Below, one piece after another: positions 22,709 through 32,121 of a stretch of 64,000 nucleotides of DNA. Position numbers and translations under genes: made by a program. The stretch lies in the IMG/VR virus record IMGVR_UViG_3300042522_000700, positions 1 to 64,000 of that record. The stretch is one strand, 5' to 3'. Each line of letters starts with the position of its first letter. Position 1 is the stretch's first letter. The stretch comes from a virus. The notes below the pieces were generated by a model. It searched no databases and was not told where the DNA came from. It worked only from the letters and a program-made list of their open reading frames with translations.

Positions 22709-22861
22709 TTATCTGGGATTCCCGGTAATATTTATCTTATCTTTTTTCTGGCTACTCATCGCTTGCTTTATATATTTTTTGTTTTTCTTAGAACTTGTTT
22801 CGTCGTCAGGAGTATTAGGAATTTCTGGCATTACCTCGACAGTAGGCTCTGCCTTCACTGC
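22709..22861 (-). CDS. Open -1 frame extension of the Lys/Glu-rich protein (or separate 40-aa gene)
   Basis: After a -1 slip at AAG (22861) the frame continues for 50 codons (AVKAEPTVEVMPEIPNTPDD, then a Lys/Ser/Gln-rich tail) to a TAA at 22709. The same frame holds an ATG at 22831 with GAGG just 2 nt before it, so it could also be an independent 40-aa protein. Its composition matches the protein upstream, which favours an extension. Confidence 0.45.
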   Translation of the reverse strand, partial: AVKAEPTVEVMPEIPNTPDDETSSKKNKKYIKQAMSSQKKDKINITGNPR

Positions 22862-22868
22862 TTTTTTT
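22839..22868 (-). promoter_or_regulatory. Second candidate -1 frameshift site
   Basis: The minus strand reads GAA AAA AAG CAG TGA, with heptamer A AAA AAG one codon before the stop. CAGT-GA-AGGC-AGA-GCCT-ACTG follows at once and folds on itself; the inner AGGC/GCCT stem starts 6 nt after the heptamer. Confidence 0.45.
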
Positions 22869-23715
22869 CAGCAATAATCTCCTGCTCAAGAGCAATCATT
22901 TCATCAACTTTCTTTTTGGCAGCGATGATCTTACTAACTTTTGAACGACGACCTTTAAGGAATTTGTCTTGCTTGTCAGTCTTACCATCGTTATTTACAT
23001 CAGCATCTTCCTTACCTACTGGATCAAGACCTTCATTAGTTTTCTTTTTCTCAGGAAGACCTTTATGCTTAGTGGAAGCAAATTTGGTAGCTTCTTTATC
23101 AGTCATAGAAGCAGCAGCTTTCTTAACTTCCCCAGAACCACCTTCCATTTCGCCTTTCTTTTTGGCGTGAACCATGCCCATAAATCTTTGCTGAGACTTG
23201 CTCACAGCCTTCTCAACGATATCCTGAAGAGTTACTTGCTCCTTCATGCCAGCTTTTTTCTCTGCTTTGTCCTCAGCCTTCTCATGCTTTTCCTTAGCAG
23301 ACTTGCTCATCTTCTTTTCTTTTTCTTCTTCTGCCTTGCTTTCGTCTTCTTCCTTCACACACTTATCTTTGCCTTTTTCAGTACCAGCATACTTGTAACC
23401 TTTCCAGCAAGCTTTACCATCGGCACCTTGCTCTTTACCTTCTTTGTTCTTAGCTTCTTCTAATTCAGATTCTTCTTTCTGTACATTTTTTGCCTTCACT
23501 GTTGTGTATTCAATCTCAGCTCCATGGGATTGTTTTGTTCCAGTGCCAGCAGCAATATTAATCGCTGGATCTGCTGGAGCTGCTTTTTCTTTAGGATCTT
23601 TCTTCGAGAAATCATCTTCATTACCTTTCTTCTGTAATGAAGGAATCCCCTCTTCACCAAGATATGCTACAGCAGATGAAATCAATGCCTTTGAATATTC
23701 ATCATAATGCGCCAT
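22855..23715 (-). CDS. Lys/Glu-rich protein with EF-hand-like motif, probable virion component
   Basis: The 286-aa protein starts MAHYDEYSKALISSAVAYLG. It has a long Lys/Glu-rich low-complexity centre, with DGKACWKGYKYAGTEKGKDK around residue 105 and DADVNNDGKTDKQDKFLKGR near residue 250. The last is a Ca-binding EF-hand/dockerin-like loop seen in cyanophage structural proteins. It may be a head or prohead core component. It ends EIIAEKKQ at a slippery AAAAAAAG. An upstream start at 23742 is possible; the ATG at 23715 overlaps the previous gene by 14 nt. Confidence 0.7.
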   Translation of the reverse strand: MAHYDEYSKALISSAVAYLGEEGIPSLQKKGNEDDFSKKDPKEKAAPADPAINIAAGTGTKQSHGAEIEYTTVKAKNVQKEESELEEAKNKEGKEQGADGKACWKGYKYAGTEKGKDKCVKEEDESKAEEEKEKKMSKSAKEKHEKAEDKAEKKAGMKEQVTLQDIVEKAVSKSQQRFMGMVHAKKKGEMEGGSGEVKKAAASMTDKEATKFASTKHKGLPEKKKTNEGLDPVGKEDADVNNDGKTDKQDKFLKGRRSKVSKIIAAKKKVDEMIALEQEIIAEKKQ

Positions 23716-23995
23716 CTGTGTTGTTGCTCTCTGTCTTTCCATTTGTAAAGATACTACTATTTTTCCTTTCTTTATTTATGTTTTCGACAATATTGACTTC
23801 ACGAATATCCTTTACCCAAGCACGAAACATTTTGCCAGATTCCGTGACAGCAATCACATAGTTAACACCAGAACGAATAATCGTTCCCTTCTCTCCAGTG
23901 TTAACATTCATTACACAATCACCTTCCTGAAAAATTTCTTTTTGAATGTAACACTCTTGTGTTACTTCCTGTCTTAATTGTTTGAAACTTTTCAT
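23702..23995 (-). CDS. Small beta-rich protein of unknown function
   Basis: The 97-aa protein has a helical start (MKSFKQLRQEVTQE) and a strand-rich, KOW/SH3-like core (EGDCVMNVNTGEKGTIIRSG, then AVTESGKMFRAWVKDI). Its tail is polar. It resembles short cyanophage proteins without known function. It is the first gene after tRNA-Ser in the direction of transcription. Confidence 0.65.
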   Translation of the reverse strand: MKSFKQLRQEVTQECYIQKEIFQEGDCVMNVNTGEKGTIIRSGVNYVIAVTESGKMFRAWVKDIREVNIVENINKERKNSSIFTNGKTESNNTDGAL

Positions 23996-24014
23996 TTAAG
24001 GATTTATTTTAAAA

Positions 24015-24099
24015 GGAAGATCAGGGATTCGAACCCTGGAACGCTACTAACGTTAATAGTTTTCAAGACTATCGCCATCAACCACTCGGCCAATCTTCC
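24015..24099 (-). tRNA. tRNA-Ser (anticodon TGA)
   Basis: A class II tRNA with a long variable arm is visible on the minus strand: acceptor GGAAGAT/ATCTTCC, anticodon stem ATAGT/ACTAT with loop CTTGAAA, variable arm near TTAACGTTAGTAGCG, and T arm CAGGGTTCGAATCCCTG. The 3' CCA is not encoded. Confidence 0.95.
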
Positions 24100-24170
24100 G
24101 TATTTTTGATGGTTCAAGTGTGATATACCTCATAAGGATATAACAGGGACTTGAACTCTATCATTTCTAT

Positions 24171-24581
24171 TTAGAGATCACCTTCTGCTCTGTGCTCAGA
24201 GTAGTAGATATCAAATGCTCCACCGGGATAACGTTTCTCAAGTTTTTTTACATTACGCTCTATGACTTCATTAAAAGAAACACCAAGTGCTTGTGTTGCT
24301 TGAGCTACGTACCACATAACATCACCCAACTCAATAATAAGATGTTCTCGGTTATCGTCGTTCCAAGGCTTACCTTGAAAAACCATCTTCTTAACGATTT
24401 CCAAGAACTCGCCACCTTCAGCATTAATACCAACGCCAGCAGTAAGCAGTCGTTCAATATTGGCACCCTTACCATCAAGCTCAACAAGCCGATCAGCAAG
24501 GGAGCAAAAATCTTTAGAAGCATCGCTGGTAACGGCATCTACAAACTCTTCGTAGCGTTGAAATACAATAGTATCAGACAT
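24171..24581 (-). CDS. mazG: MazG nucleotide pyrophosphohydrolase
   Basis: This 136-aa protein has the MazG metal-binding helices: GGEFLEIVKKM and HLIIELGDVMWYVAQA, followed by VIERNVKKLEKRYPGG. MazG hydrolyses (d)NTPs to monophosphates. The phage enzyme was proposed to lower ppGpp, but work on other cyanophages favours dGTP/dCTP hydrolysis for genome recycling. It is co-directional with and 3 nt from the helicase gene. Confidence 0.93.
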   Translation of the reverse strand: MSDTIVFQRYEEFVDAVTSDASKDFCSLADRLVELDGKGANIERLLTAGVGINAEGGEFLEIVKKMVFQGKPWNDDNREHLIIELGDVMWYVAQATQALGVSFNEVIERNVKKLEKRYPGGAFDIYYSEHRAEGDL

Positions 24582-24584
24582 AAG

Positions 24585-25976
24585 TTAAATTACAAAAGTT
24601 GAAAATTTATTAAGACGAGATTGTTTATTGGAAGTATCTTCAAAGCGTTCAAAGGTTTCTTCCTCTTCGGTGTCCGTAATAGAACCGTCCGAGTCCTCTA
24701 CATTATACAGCTTCATCTTCGCTCTGTCAATACCCACAGTGAACCTCTTGTAGTAAGTCGGATCGTTGTATCGGTTCTTAAGTTGTTTAACCATGATACG
24801 CCCAGACTGTTCAAGCTCCTCAGTGGCAATAAGAGCAAACATAAAATCTGCTGTAGCAGGTAGACCAAAGGATTCAGAAGTGTCGGTAAGATCAACGTCA
24901 GAATTCCCGAAACCAGAACGAGTAGTCTGAGTAGCAGTGACAATTGGTACGTTATGCTCAACAGCAAGACCACGAAGCTCCTCAGCAATCGCTTTAACAT
25001 ACGTATATGAATTTACGATATGACCTTTATATCTAGCAGAAGCACAGATATTAAGATAGTCAATGTAAATGATGTCGGGAGCGAAATCTTTTTTCAATCG
25101 TAGATCACTGAGCAATGCTTTGAAGTGACCAACGTGAGCAGAAGCAGTAGGGTATTCTTTAATAATAAGTTTACCTTGTGTCTTCTGTCCAATCTGATGA
25201 ACTCTAGAAGTGAAGATTGATTCTGGAATAGATCCAATATCTTTAATGTTTACGTTTAGTAAGTTTGCATCAATGCGTTCAGCAATCTTCTCTTCTGCCA
25301 TCTCCATGGTAATGTAAAGAACATTCTTCCCCTGGGAAAGATTAGAAGCGGCACAGTGACACATAAAAAGAGACTTGCCCACACCAGTTCCAGCCAAAGC
25401 AACGTTAAGCGTCTTATTCGGGAGTCCCCCTTTGGTGATAAGATTGAATTTCTCAAGATCAAATGGAATCTTTGATTCATCTTTATGATAATATTCATAA
25501 CGTTGCTCTACGTTATCTACGTAGTCGTGTCCTATGTATTCATCAAACGAAACTGCCAAGGCTTCTTGAAGTATCGATGGGATTGAATCTCTTGATAACT
25601 TCGGATCTCCCCCGTCAGCAATTTTGATTGACTGGAGTAGGGCGTTATAAATGGCCCTGTCTTTACACCACTTTTCTGTTGCTGTGACGACCCAATCTTT
25701 GTCGATTGATTCATCACTATACTCTTTGATTTTTGTAAGGCTTTCTTTATAAGTGTCTTCAGTGAGATCATTTCTATCTTGTAGTGCTAAGATTAATATT
25801 TCCTTTGTAGGAACTTTATCATACTTGACGGAGAAATCGTGAATCTCTTCAAAGATAACTTTCTCAGAATACTCTTCAAAATATTCTGCTTTGAGATGAG
25901 GAACTACCTTCCGATAGTATTCCTCATTACAAATTAAGTTTCTCAGAATAGTTGCTTCAATCTTCTCCGTCATCAC
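24585..25976 (-). CDS. gp41: Replicative DNA helicase, T4 gp41 type
   Basis: The 463-aa DnaB-family helicase has an N-terminal domain to about residue 150. The RecA-like core follows: Walker [10 protein letters not shown] near residue 197, [15 protein letters not shown], Walker B-like IIYIDYLN, and TQTTR. It unwinds DNA 5'-3' on the lagging strand and binds primase gp61. It overlaps the uvsX stop by 20 nt; a second ATG at 25973 is equally possible. Confidence 0.95.
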   Translation of the reverse strand: MMTEKIEATILRNLICNEEYYRKVVPHLKAEYFEEYSEKVIFEEIHDFSVKYDKVPTKEILILALQDRNDLTEDTYKESLTKIKEYSDESIDKDWVVTATEKWCKDRAIYNALLQSIKIADGGDPKLSRDSIPSILQEALAVSFDEYIGHDYVDNVEQRYEYYHKDESKIPFDLEKFNLITKGGLPNKTLNVALAGTGVGKSLFMCHCAASNLSQGKNVLYITMEMAEEKIAERIDANLLNVNIKDIGSIPESIFTSRVHQIGQKTQGKLIIKEYPTASAHVGHFKALLSDLRLKKDFAPDIIYIDYLNICASARYKGHIVNSYTYVKAIAEELRGLAVEHNVPIVTATQTTRSGFGNSDVDLTDTSESFGLPATADFMFALIATEELEQSGRIMVKQLKNRYNDPTYYKRFTVGIDRAKMKLYNVEDSDGSITDTEEEETFERFEDTSNKQSRLNKFSTFVI

Positions 25977-26988
25977 TTACCCCATAAAGAAATTCAACTG
26001 ATGCTTGTTCCTGTAGCTTTGCCATTATATCATCGGTAAAATAGTCACCTGGATTTCGTAGAATTTCTTTACCATAAACTTTCTTACCGTTGACTTCATA
26101 GCGACCAGCACTGTTTTTCCAGATGCCAGCCCGCTCCCCCAATTCTAGCAGACCGTAGTGGCGTTCGAGACCACGTTCATCAAAGTACAGACGAGTCTCA
26201 ACTTTAGATCCTTCTCGTGTCAAACGGGACTTCTTCGCCTCACATTTAATAATGTTTCCGATGAGATCGGTTCCGTCTTTTTCTTTTTTCTTTGAGAGAT
26301 AAATGATTGTGCTAGCAGAATACTTAAGACCACTACCACCGCCCATCTCTTTCGTAGGAACGTAAGCGCCAACAACGTCATAGGTATGATTAGTAACTAA
26401 CATGGGAATGTTTGCTTTGCCAAGTTTCAGTGTGAGAATTCTAAACACTGATTTGGTTAGCTGTGCCTTGGTCATGTCACGAACATTCTTGTCGTTAGAA
26501 GCATCCTCAACTTCTTTATTTGTGGCAAGCATTCCAAGGGAATCGAGAACAAACATGAGGGGCTTACGCTCCTCTTTTGGTTGCTCCATGTATTTATCGA
26601 TGATTCTAACGGCCTGAGTACGAAACTCCTCAATCGTATCCACAGGGAAAATAACCATACGCTTAGAATCAATTCCCCTGCTTTCAATCATCTGTTTACT
26701 AATGGCAGACTCAGTTTCAAAGTAAATGACTCCAGCGTTAGGATCAATATTGAGGAAATTACGAACGACACTAAGACAGAAAAAAGTCTTTCCCGTGCCC
26801 GATTCTCCAGCAATAGCCGTAATTTTATTTGAGGGAATACCCCCAAACAAAGATCCAGAAACCAAGGCATTAAATATGTAACTCCCAGTATCAACAAAAG
26901 ATTCAACGTCGCCAGCAGCAATGCCATCAGCAGCAAGGGCAGCGAATTCATTTTTACTATCCTTAATTACTTGTTGTAAAAAATCCAT
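25957..26988 (-). CDS. uvsX: RecA-like recombinase UvsX
   Basis: The 343-aa protein has Walker [10 protein letters not shown] near residue 59, the Walker B region LMFVLDSLG, and the L2-type loop [14 protein letters not shown]. It coats single-stranded DNA and drives strand exchange for recombination-dependent replication, with UvsY (43632) loading it. It is located between polymerase and helicase genes, as in other cyanomyoviruses. Confidence 0.96.
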   Translation of the reverse strand: MDFLQQVIKDSKNEFAALAADGIAAGDVESFVDTGSYIFNALVSGSLFGGIPSNKITAIAGESGTGKTFFCLSVVRNFLNIDPNAGVIYFETESAISKQMIESRGIDSKRMVIFPVDTIEEFRTQAVRIIDKYMEQPKEERKPLMFVLDSLGMLATNKEVEDASNDKNVRDMTKAQLTKSVFRILTLKLGKANIPMLVTNHTYDVVGAYVPTKEMGGGSGLKYSASTIIYLSKKKEKDGTDLIGNIIKCEAKKSRLTREGSKVETRLYFDERGLERHYGLLELGERAGIWKNSAGRYEVNGKKVYGKEILRNPGDYFTDDIMAKLQEQASVEFLYGVSDDGED

Positions 26989-26995
26989 AATTCTC

Positions 26996-29491
26996 CTAAC
27001 TAAAAAAACTCATGAGCGAAATCTTTCGCTCGGCATCCCAACCAATACATTCTAGCACATTTCTGAGCGGATCGTAAAACGACTTTTCAAATTGTGTCCT
27101 ATAGTCCACGTACTTATCCAAATTAAATTCTTCTGGCAACCTACCAAAAAACGAAATTACATTTTCTTGGATTGGGTTTGGCATCTTGAGGTAGAGAAAC
27201 TTGATCTTCTCTCCTTCTTGGATAAGAGGGTACTTATGAGTAAGATTATTACTTCGTACATAGTGATTATACAATAATGCACCTCTGACTTGAATAGGAG
27301 TCCTCTCCTTATAAATTGTTGAACGACTGGAATATTTTTGTAAACCATTACAACCTCGTGGGAAAGAAATGTCAAGATAATTTTGTTTACGAGTATCTTC
27401 TTTTATCTGTTCAATAAAATTAATAATGTCATCATTGGTTTGATTGATGATGATCGTGTATGCTTTATACAACTTGTCTCGAAAGTATGCTGGGGTGGAA
27501 GACCTAGCGGTTTCCATACCACAGATTTTCATCTTGGGTTCTTTGTATCGAACACCTTCACTATCCCATACGTTAAGAACATAACGTTTCTTGGCAGTCC
27601 AGAATCCACGGTTAGCAATGTTCTCCCGCTTCATTACCATTTTTTGGTCATAAGCATTTACATAGTCGGCCAATTCTTGGTAAGAACTTTTAATAAATTT
27701 CTCAAGTTCCATTTTACAGATCTTATCAAGGAATGAGACAACGCTTTCATTAGTTTTCTCTCTTCCCTTGTATATAGTTTCCACCAAAGGACCCAGATTA
27801 AGGTACATAGAATCAGTATCACAAGCAATAACATAATCAACTTCAGTAGTTTTGAGAATTTTATTTAAGTACTGATTCATCTTTCGCTCAATCCATCGAA
27901 TAGAAAGTTGACCAGAAAGAGTGATTGCCTCAGCGATTTCCAGTTTGTAGTAACGGAAGTGCTCGTTGCCGATGGCGCCATAGGCAGAGTTAAGTTGAAT
28001 CTTACGTGCCATCTGAATGTTATTACAACGAGAAATCTCTTTCTTCAATTCAACCGTTGGATTGTTTTCATACTCCTGCTTGGCAGCCAACATTTTCTTT
28101 TTGTAGATAGTACGTTCCTCATAGATTTTTTCCATGAGCTTTGGCAGGAATCCTTGATACTCAGTTGTATAAAAAGTGCCATTAGCACAGAGAGTTTTTC
28201 CTGACAAGTCACCTAAATTTATCTCCCGATTCAGCAATCTATCTACGTTAGCGTATGGATGCCTTTCCCCTAGAAGTGTTTCTGGAGAAAGATTATATTG
28301 CATGATCAAGTGAGGGTATAGACTATTAAGGTCAAAACTCACAACCCAATCATACAATCCAGGAACAGGTTCTTTTACAAATGCTCCAGCATACTTATTA
28401 TCTTTGCTACTTTCTTTCTTAGGAGGAATAGCAATTTTTTGTTTGGCGAGATAAACATAAATGATGTTATCCCACATACGTACTTGAGAATATACATCCT
28501 CAAAATTTACCTTGGCATCATATGCCATAGTAAAAGCAAGTTCAAGAAGTTTCATCTTGTCGTCTAGTTTGTCAACCAGTCGAACGTCAATGATGTTGTA
28601 CTTAACAAATTTATCCCAATCTTTAGTGTAGAACTCCTTAAAAGTATCGAACTCAGAGTGATCGAGTTTCTTTTCATCCAGTTCTACAAAAGCAATATGA
28701 TCAAGACGATATGATTCTTGATTAGTATAAGTAAATTTCTTATACAGTTCAAGATAATCTAGTGTAGCAATACCCATCAAATCATAAGCAAAGTTCTTAC
28801 GACCTTTGATAAAAATTTCCCTGGACATTGTATTTTTCCAAGGAGAAAGAAGACGAGCTTCTGCTTCTCCCACCATACGCTCAATCCTACGATAGATGTA
28901 CGGAATGTCGAACAACTGGACATTCCATCCAGTAATCACATCTGGATAATTTTCCATCCACCAGTGAAGGAAACCTTTCAACAAACCAATTTCAGAATCG
29001 AAGTGAAGGTAGTTAACTTCTTTATCGTCGTTATGATATGGACGAGAACCAAAAACAGTAATACGACCCATCTCACTGTCCTTGATGCTGATCAAAAGAA
29101 TCTCTTGATCGGCAGATTCAATATCAGGAAATCCGTTTTCTGCTCCTGTCTCGATGTCGAGAGTAAAGACACGAATCTTACTAGTGTCATATTTCATTTC
29201 ATCTTCAGGATACTCTTGAAAAATATACTGATTCAGAAACCGTGTCTGACCATAGATTTGAAAGTCATCAATATCTTTATGATCTTCAATAAACTGTTTG
29301 GCATCACGGATACTCCCCTGCATTACTGGGCGAACATTCTTTCCGTCAAGAGTTTTCCATTCCTCCTGCTTGGCAGAAGGAAGGAACAATGTTGGATTGA
29401 ATTGAACTTTGTCTTGAAATTTTCTACCATTTTCATAACCACGAACGAGAATAGAATTCCCGGATTGTTCAACACTGGTGTAAAATTTCAT
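26996..29491 (-). CDS. gp43: Family B DNA polymerase, T4 gp43 type
   Basis: This 831-aa polymerase has the exonuclease motif FTLDIETG (about residue 110) and polymerase motif [18 protein letters not shown]. Motif [15 protein letters not shown] and motif [10 protein letters not shown] follow in that order. It is slightly shorter than T4 gp43 (898 aa). It replicates the genome with clamp gp45 and loader gp44/62. The gene is intact, with no intron or split in motif C. Its start overlaps the stop of the gene upstream (ATGA). Confidence 0.98.
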   Translation of the reverse strand: MKFYTSVEQSGNSILVRGYENGRKFQDKVQFNPTLFLPSAKQEEWKTLDGKNVRPVMQGSIRDAKQFIEDHKDIDDFQIYGQTRFLNQYIFQEYPEDEMKYDTSKIRVFTLDIETGAENGFPDIESADQEILLISIKDSEMGRITVFGSRPYHNDDKEVNYLHFDSEIGLLKGFLHWWMENYPDVITGWNVQLFDIPYIYRRIERMVGEAEARLLSPWKNTMSREIFIKGRKNFAYDLMGIATLDYLELYKKFTYTNQESYRLDHIAFVELDEKKLDHSEFDTFKEFYTKDWDKFVKYNIIDVRLVDKLDDKMKLLELAFTMAYDAKVNFEDVYSQVRMWDNIIYVYLAKQKIAIPPKKESSKDNKYAGAFVKEPVPGLYDWVVSFDLNSLYPHLIMQYNLSPETLLGERHPYANVDRLLNREINLGDLSGKTLCANGTFYTTEYQGFLPKLMEKIYEERTIYKKKMLAAKQEYENNPTVELKKEISRCNNIQMARKIQLNSAYGAIGNEHFRYYKLEIAEAITLSGQLSIRWIERKMNQYLNKILKTTEVDYVIACDTDSMYLNLGPLVETIYKGREKTNESVVSFLDKICKMELEKFIKSSYQELADYVNAYDQKMVMKRENIANRGFWTAKKRYVLNVWDSEGVRYKEPKMKICGMETARSSTPAYFRDKLYKAYTIIINQTNDDIINFIEQIKEDTRKQNYLDISFPRGCNGLQKYSSRSTIYKERTPIQVRGALLYNHYVRSNNLTHKYPLIQEGEKIKFLYLKMPNPIQENVISFFGRLPEEFNLDKYVDYRTQFEKSFYDPLRNVLECIGWDAERKISLMSFFS

Positions 29492-29775
29492 TCTTCAGGT
29501 TCTTCGTCAATAGGTACAGGTTTTTCAATATCGACCGAAGCACGATACTGATTGTAAATAAAATTGGATGGGTCCGCAATTAAACTGATTTCAGATGATC
29601 TGACAATAAATTCACGGTCTTTAGCGTGGGGAGGGAAGGCTCCTAGGCAGGAACCCTCCACCTCATACGGGTATTTTAGCACACAATCAGGATCCCCAAA
29701 CTCCACATCAGGAATTTCTTCAATTTCTGAAACAATCCAGATGCCAGCAAACCTGATTAATTTAACATCATTCAT
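29488..29775 (-). CDS. Conserved hypothetical protein upstream of DNA polymerase
   Basis: This 95-aa, acidic, beta-rich protein (MNDVKLIRFAGIWIVSEIEE) ends in a Pro/Glu tail ([10 protein letters not shown]). It is coupled to gp43 by ATGA and overlaps the Sm-like gene upstream by 8 nt. It resembles a short protein found near polymerase in related phages, without assigned function. A role in replication is suggested only by position. Confidence 0.65.
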   Translation of the reverse strand: MNDVKLIRFAGIWIVSEIEEIPDVEFGDPDCVLKYPYEVEGSCLGAFPPHAKDREFIVRSSEISLIADPSNFIYNQYRASVDIEKPVPIDEEPEE

Positions 29776-30166
29776 TTGGCATCACTTCAGGATTAATAAC
29801 TTTTCTAATTTCTTCTTGTTGAAGACGAGCATTTTCATTTTCTTCAATTATTTTTTCCGCTTGCTCAATTTTGGATTGATAAGCTACCGATAATCCTGGA
29901 TCTGGTTGTCCTATAGCAAGAACTCCATCGTAGGGAATTTTATATTGAACATCAGTAGAATAAGGACACCACTTACTAAATTTAACTTGTAAATCTTGTT
30001 CTGGATTATCTGTATTTTTTACTTCCACAAGTGAAAGGGTATATGGGTGAGTAAAAACTAAACAAATGCCCTTTTTATCTTCCCCGTCTCCCTCAAAAGC
30101 TTCTTGAAGAAGAGTGATTATTTTTTCTCCAGTTTTTAAAATTACGATTGCTGGTGATTTATTCAT
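29768..30166 (-). CDS. Sm-like fold candidate, paralog 1
   Basis: This 132-aa protein has strands (AIVILKTGEKIITLLQEAF, CLVFTHPYTLSLVEV, VKFSKWCPYSTDVQYKIPYD), then GQPDPGLSVAYQ and a helical tail. It aligns by eye with the next protein (30159-30509) and more weakly with 41753-42172. The strand order, with a GEKI hairpin and a central W-x-P-x-S, suggests an Sm-like barrel. RNA binding is possible but unproven. Confidence 0.6.
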   Translation of the reverse strand: MNKSPAIVILKTGEKIITLLQEAFEGDGEDKKGICLVFTHPYTLSLVEVKNTDNPEQDLQVKFSKWCPYSTDVQYKIPYDGVLAIGQPDPGLSVAYQSKIEQAEKIIEENENARLQQEEIRKVINPEVMPNE

Positions 30167-30509
30167 TTTCTTTTACCTCATTAAAAATTTCTTGGTTGTC
30201 AATTACACTGTAATATGGTTGTACAGTTTCAATATATTTTTCTAAAATTTGATCTTTCGGTTCTCCTATACTAACAACATAATCAAAAGGAATTCTAAAT
30301 TGTAAGCTTTTAGAGAATGGTGACCATTGCTGAAAAATAATTCTTACTTCATTTTCATCAGGTGTGTCTTTTGGAAATGTGTAAGAAATTACCATAGGAA
30401 CTTCAATCAAGAAGCACAAAGGATCTTCAGTTTCTTCAACCATTAACTCAGTTAATTTACATATGATATGCTGTTTATTTTTCAGCATAACAATTTTAAT
30501 GTCTTCCAT
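30159..30509 (-). CDS. Sm-like fold candidate, paralog 2
   Basis: The 116-aa protein shares with its downstream neighbour the order IVMLKNKQHIICKLTELM, FLIEVPMVISYTF, IIFQQWSPFSKSLQFRIPFD and SIGEPKDQILEKY. The pair is a tandem duplication whose members have diverged. The genes overlap by 8 nt. Function is unknown; the upstream edge lies at the hsp20 terminator. Confidence 0.6.
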   Translation of the reverse strand: MEDIKIVMLKNKQHIICKLTELMVEETEDPLCFLIEVPMVISYTFPKDTPDENEVRIIFQQWSPFSKSLQFRIPFDYVVSIGEPKDQILEKYIETVQPYYSVIDNQEIFNEVKENE

Positions 30510-30553
30510 AAATTTAATTTTTCAATACTTTAATTATACCACAAAAAGAAACG

Positions 30554-30586
30554 GGGGTCAAGGTTGGATTTTGCCAACCAGACCCC
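30554..30586 (-). terminator. Terminator of hsp20
   Basis: The minus strand reads GGGGTC-TGGTTGG-loop-CCAACC-TT-GACCCC followed by CGTTTCTTTTT: a long two-part stem about 40 nt after the hsp20 stop. Confidence 0.85.
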
Positions 30587-30625
30587 AAGCGACGACGATA
30601 TTTGGGTAACCCCGTCAGTATTTAT

Positions 30626-31090
30626 TTAATTGTGGTTGGAATTTGTATCCTCTGTCAAAAATTGAGAAGTTTTAATAGATCTACCAATATTATAAGTTGT
30701 TTTCTTTTGATGTTCAGGAATAATTTTTTCCAAAGAGATTGTCAACAAACCATCTTCAAAATCAACAGAAGAAACTTTTACATCCTCAGATAGTTGCCAC
30801 GAATTATTAAAGGAACGTTTGGACAAGCCTTTGTGTAAGTAATTTCTTTCAGTATCTCGTTTCTCAACTTTAGAGGTAACTCTGAGAATGTTCTGTTCTG
30901 TAGTGACTTCAATCTCATTTGCTTTAAATCCAGCAAGAGCGATTTCAATTTCGTAATTAGCGTTATCATGTTTGATAAGATTGTACGGAGGATAGTTGGT
31001 ATTGTGACCAGACATAGCATCTAAACGATTAAAAATGTCATCCAATCCTACGTTAAATGGTTGATAAACTTGCCAAGATAAATTAGTCAT
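30626..31090 (-). CDS. hsp20: Small heat-shock protein (alpha-crystallin family)
   Basis: The 154-aa protein has an alpha-crystallin domain at about residues 38-130: NYEIEIALAGFKANEIEV, RNYLHKGLSKRSFNNSWQL, FEDGLLTISLE. It also has the short N- and C-terminal arms used for oligomer formation. It is a holdase that keeps unfolded proteins soluble. It is a core cyanomyovirus gene that may protect virion assembly or photosystem proteins. It stands as its own unit between two terminators. Confidence 0.95.
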   Translation of the reverse strand: MTNLSWQVYQPFNVGLDDIFNRLDAMSGHNTNYPPYNLIKHDNANYEIEIALAGFKANEIEVTTEQNILRVTSKVEKRDTERNYLHKGLSKRSFNNSWQLSEDVKVSSVDFEDGLLTISLEKIIPEHQKKTTYNIGRSIKTSQFLTEDTNSNHN

Positions 31091-31164
31091 TTGGTTTTCT
31101 CCTTAAATAAGCGAGTGTTATATAAGACCCCGAAGGCATCTCATAATAATTTATTACAAAACAA

Positions 31165-31194
31165 CAAAAAATGGTAGGAGGATTCCCCTACCAT
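31165..31194 (-). terminator. Terminator after the regA unit
   Basis: The minus strand reads ATGGTAGG, 8-nt loop, CCTACCAT and six T, directly after the stop of the 42-aa gene. It separates the clamp-loader/regA operon from hsp20. Confidence 0.85.
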
Positions 31195-31322
31195 TATTGT
31201 TCGGTCATCAGTATTGTATAACCACGTTTACGATACCAATCCAAATGAGCTTTACCCCAAGGTATTGTTATCCACACTATAGTTTTTTCTGGTGTGAGAA
31301 ACTGAACCTTGACTGTTCTCAT
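31194..31322 (-). CDS. 42-aa protein downstream of regA
   Basis: The ATG at 31322 overlaps the regA stop (ATGA) and opens 42 codons (MRTVKVQFLTPEKTIVWITI ... RKRGYTILMTEQ). The protein is small, basic and strand-rich. The stop is followed at once by the operon terminator. The family is not recognised; the coupling supports it being translated. Confidence 0.6.
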   Translation of the reverse strand: MRTVKVQFLTPEKTIVWITIPWGKAHLDWYRKRGYTILMTEQ

Positions 31323-31738
31323 TCAGGTTTTTTTCTACCGATATTATACTTGCTTTCTAAAGTCCATTCGTCCTTTTCTTTAAAGGCAAGAACTTTAATT
31401 TGATTGAGTGGAGCAACATCCTCAATTTTTTCAGGAGTTACTACGGTAATAAGTCCCCAATCAGAAAGCAATTGAATGATACGATTCCTACGCTGAACGT
31501 CATTCAACGAAAGATTGGTATGCTTACCGTCCAAAGCAAATAGTTCTTTGAAATGAACGATGTAATATCTACCTTGCTTATGAAGAATATGGCAAGATTG
31601 GTAAATTTTCTTTTCTTTTCTAGAAGCAACACCAATCCTCGTAAGGGTTTCACGAACTTTCAAAAAGTCATCTGGCTCAGCCAGAGAAACCTCCACCATA
31701 TCAGATTGTTGCCACTGAATTACAATATCATCTGTCAT
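31319..31738 (-). CDS. regA: Translational repressor RegA
   Basis: The 139-aa protein has the RegA pattern VSLAEPDDFLKVRETLTRIG, KIYQSCHILHKQGRYYIVHF, NDVQRRNRIIQLLSDWGL. RegA binds the start regions of early phage mRNAs and represses their own translation. The order gp45-gp44-gp62-regA is the same as in T4. The gene overlaps the gp62 stop by 4 nt. Confidence 0.95.
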   Translation of the reverse strand: MTDDIVIQWQQSDMVEVSLAEPDDFLKVRETLTRIGVASRKEKKIYQSCHILHKQGRYYIVHFKELFALDGKHTNLSLNDVQRRNRIIQLLSDWGLITVVTPEKIEDVAPLNQIKVLAFKEKDEWTLESKYNIGRKKPE

Positions 31739-32121
31739 TTTGTTCCACCCTTATTCAATGCTTTTTTTATAATTTCAAGTTGATCTGTTGTAAGAATCTG
31801 TAATGCTTCGAGAGCTTTGTTATGACTATAGCCATAATACTCTTTCACCAATTCAAGATGCTCAAGCGTTTGCTTTTTGACCCAAGGACTATAACGTTTT
31901 CTTGGTTTCAAAGTATTTATAAAAAAATCAAATTGAAGTTTCTTGTCCAGATGAGCATTCTTGTTCATCTCATTGACGTACAGAATAGTATCTGTAAATG
32001 AAGACAAGCATTTGTTAACAATAAAAGGTGGATACCCTTTCACTGCTTCTTGATCATCATCAAGAAGTTTCTTTTTTGTTTGATTGATAGCGTTAAGATA
32101 ATCTTTCAACTCATATTTCAT
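31735..32121 (-). CDS. gp62: Clamp loader small subunit, T4 gp62 type
   Basis: The 128-aa protein resembles the T4 clamp-loader small subunit: YLNAINQTKKKLLDDD, YPPFIVNKCLSSFTDTILYV and LDKKLQFDFFINTLKPRKRY. With four gp44 subunits it forms the ATPase that opens and loads the gp45 clamp. It is shorter than T4 gp62 (187 aa), as is usual in cyanophages. Confidence 0.93.
   Translation of the reverse strand: MKYELKDYLNAINQTKKKLLDDDQEAVKGYPPFIVNKCLSSFTDTILYVNEMNKNAHLDKKLQFDFFINTLKPRKRYSPWVKKQTLEHLELVKEYYGYSHNKALEALQILTTDQLEIIKKALNKGGTK

Noticed and set aside
22763-23463. Long plus-strand frames rich in Phe, Leu and Ser
   Set aside because: They are antisense to the Lys/Glu-rich gene. Reverse complements of Lys and Glu codons give Phe and Leu, which explains the apparent membrane protein.
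31319-31340. Slippery-looking A AAA AAA near the end of regA
   Set aside because: A -1 slip reaches TGA after one codon, and regA continues normally to its stop, so there is no sign of frameshifting.
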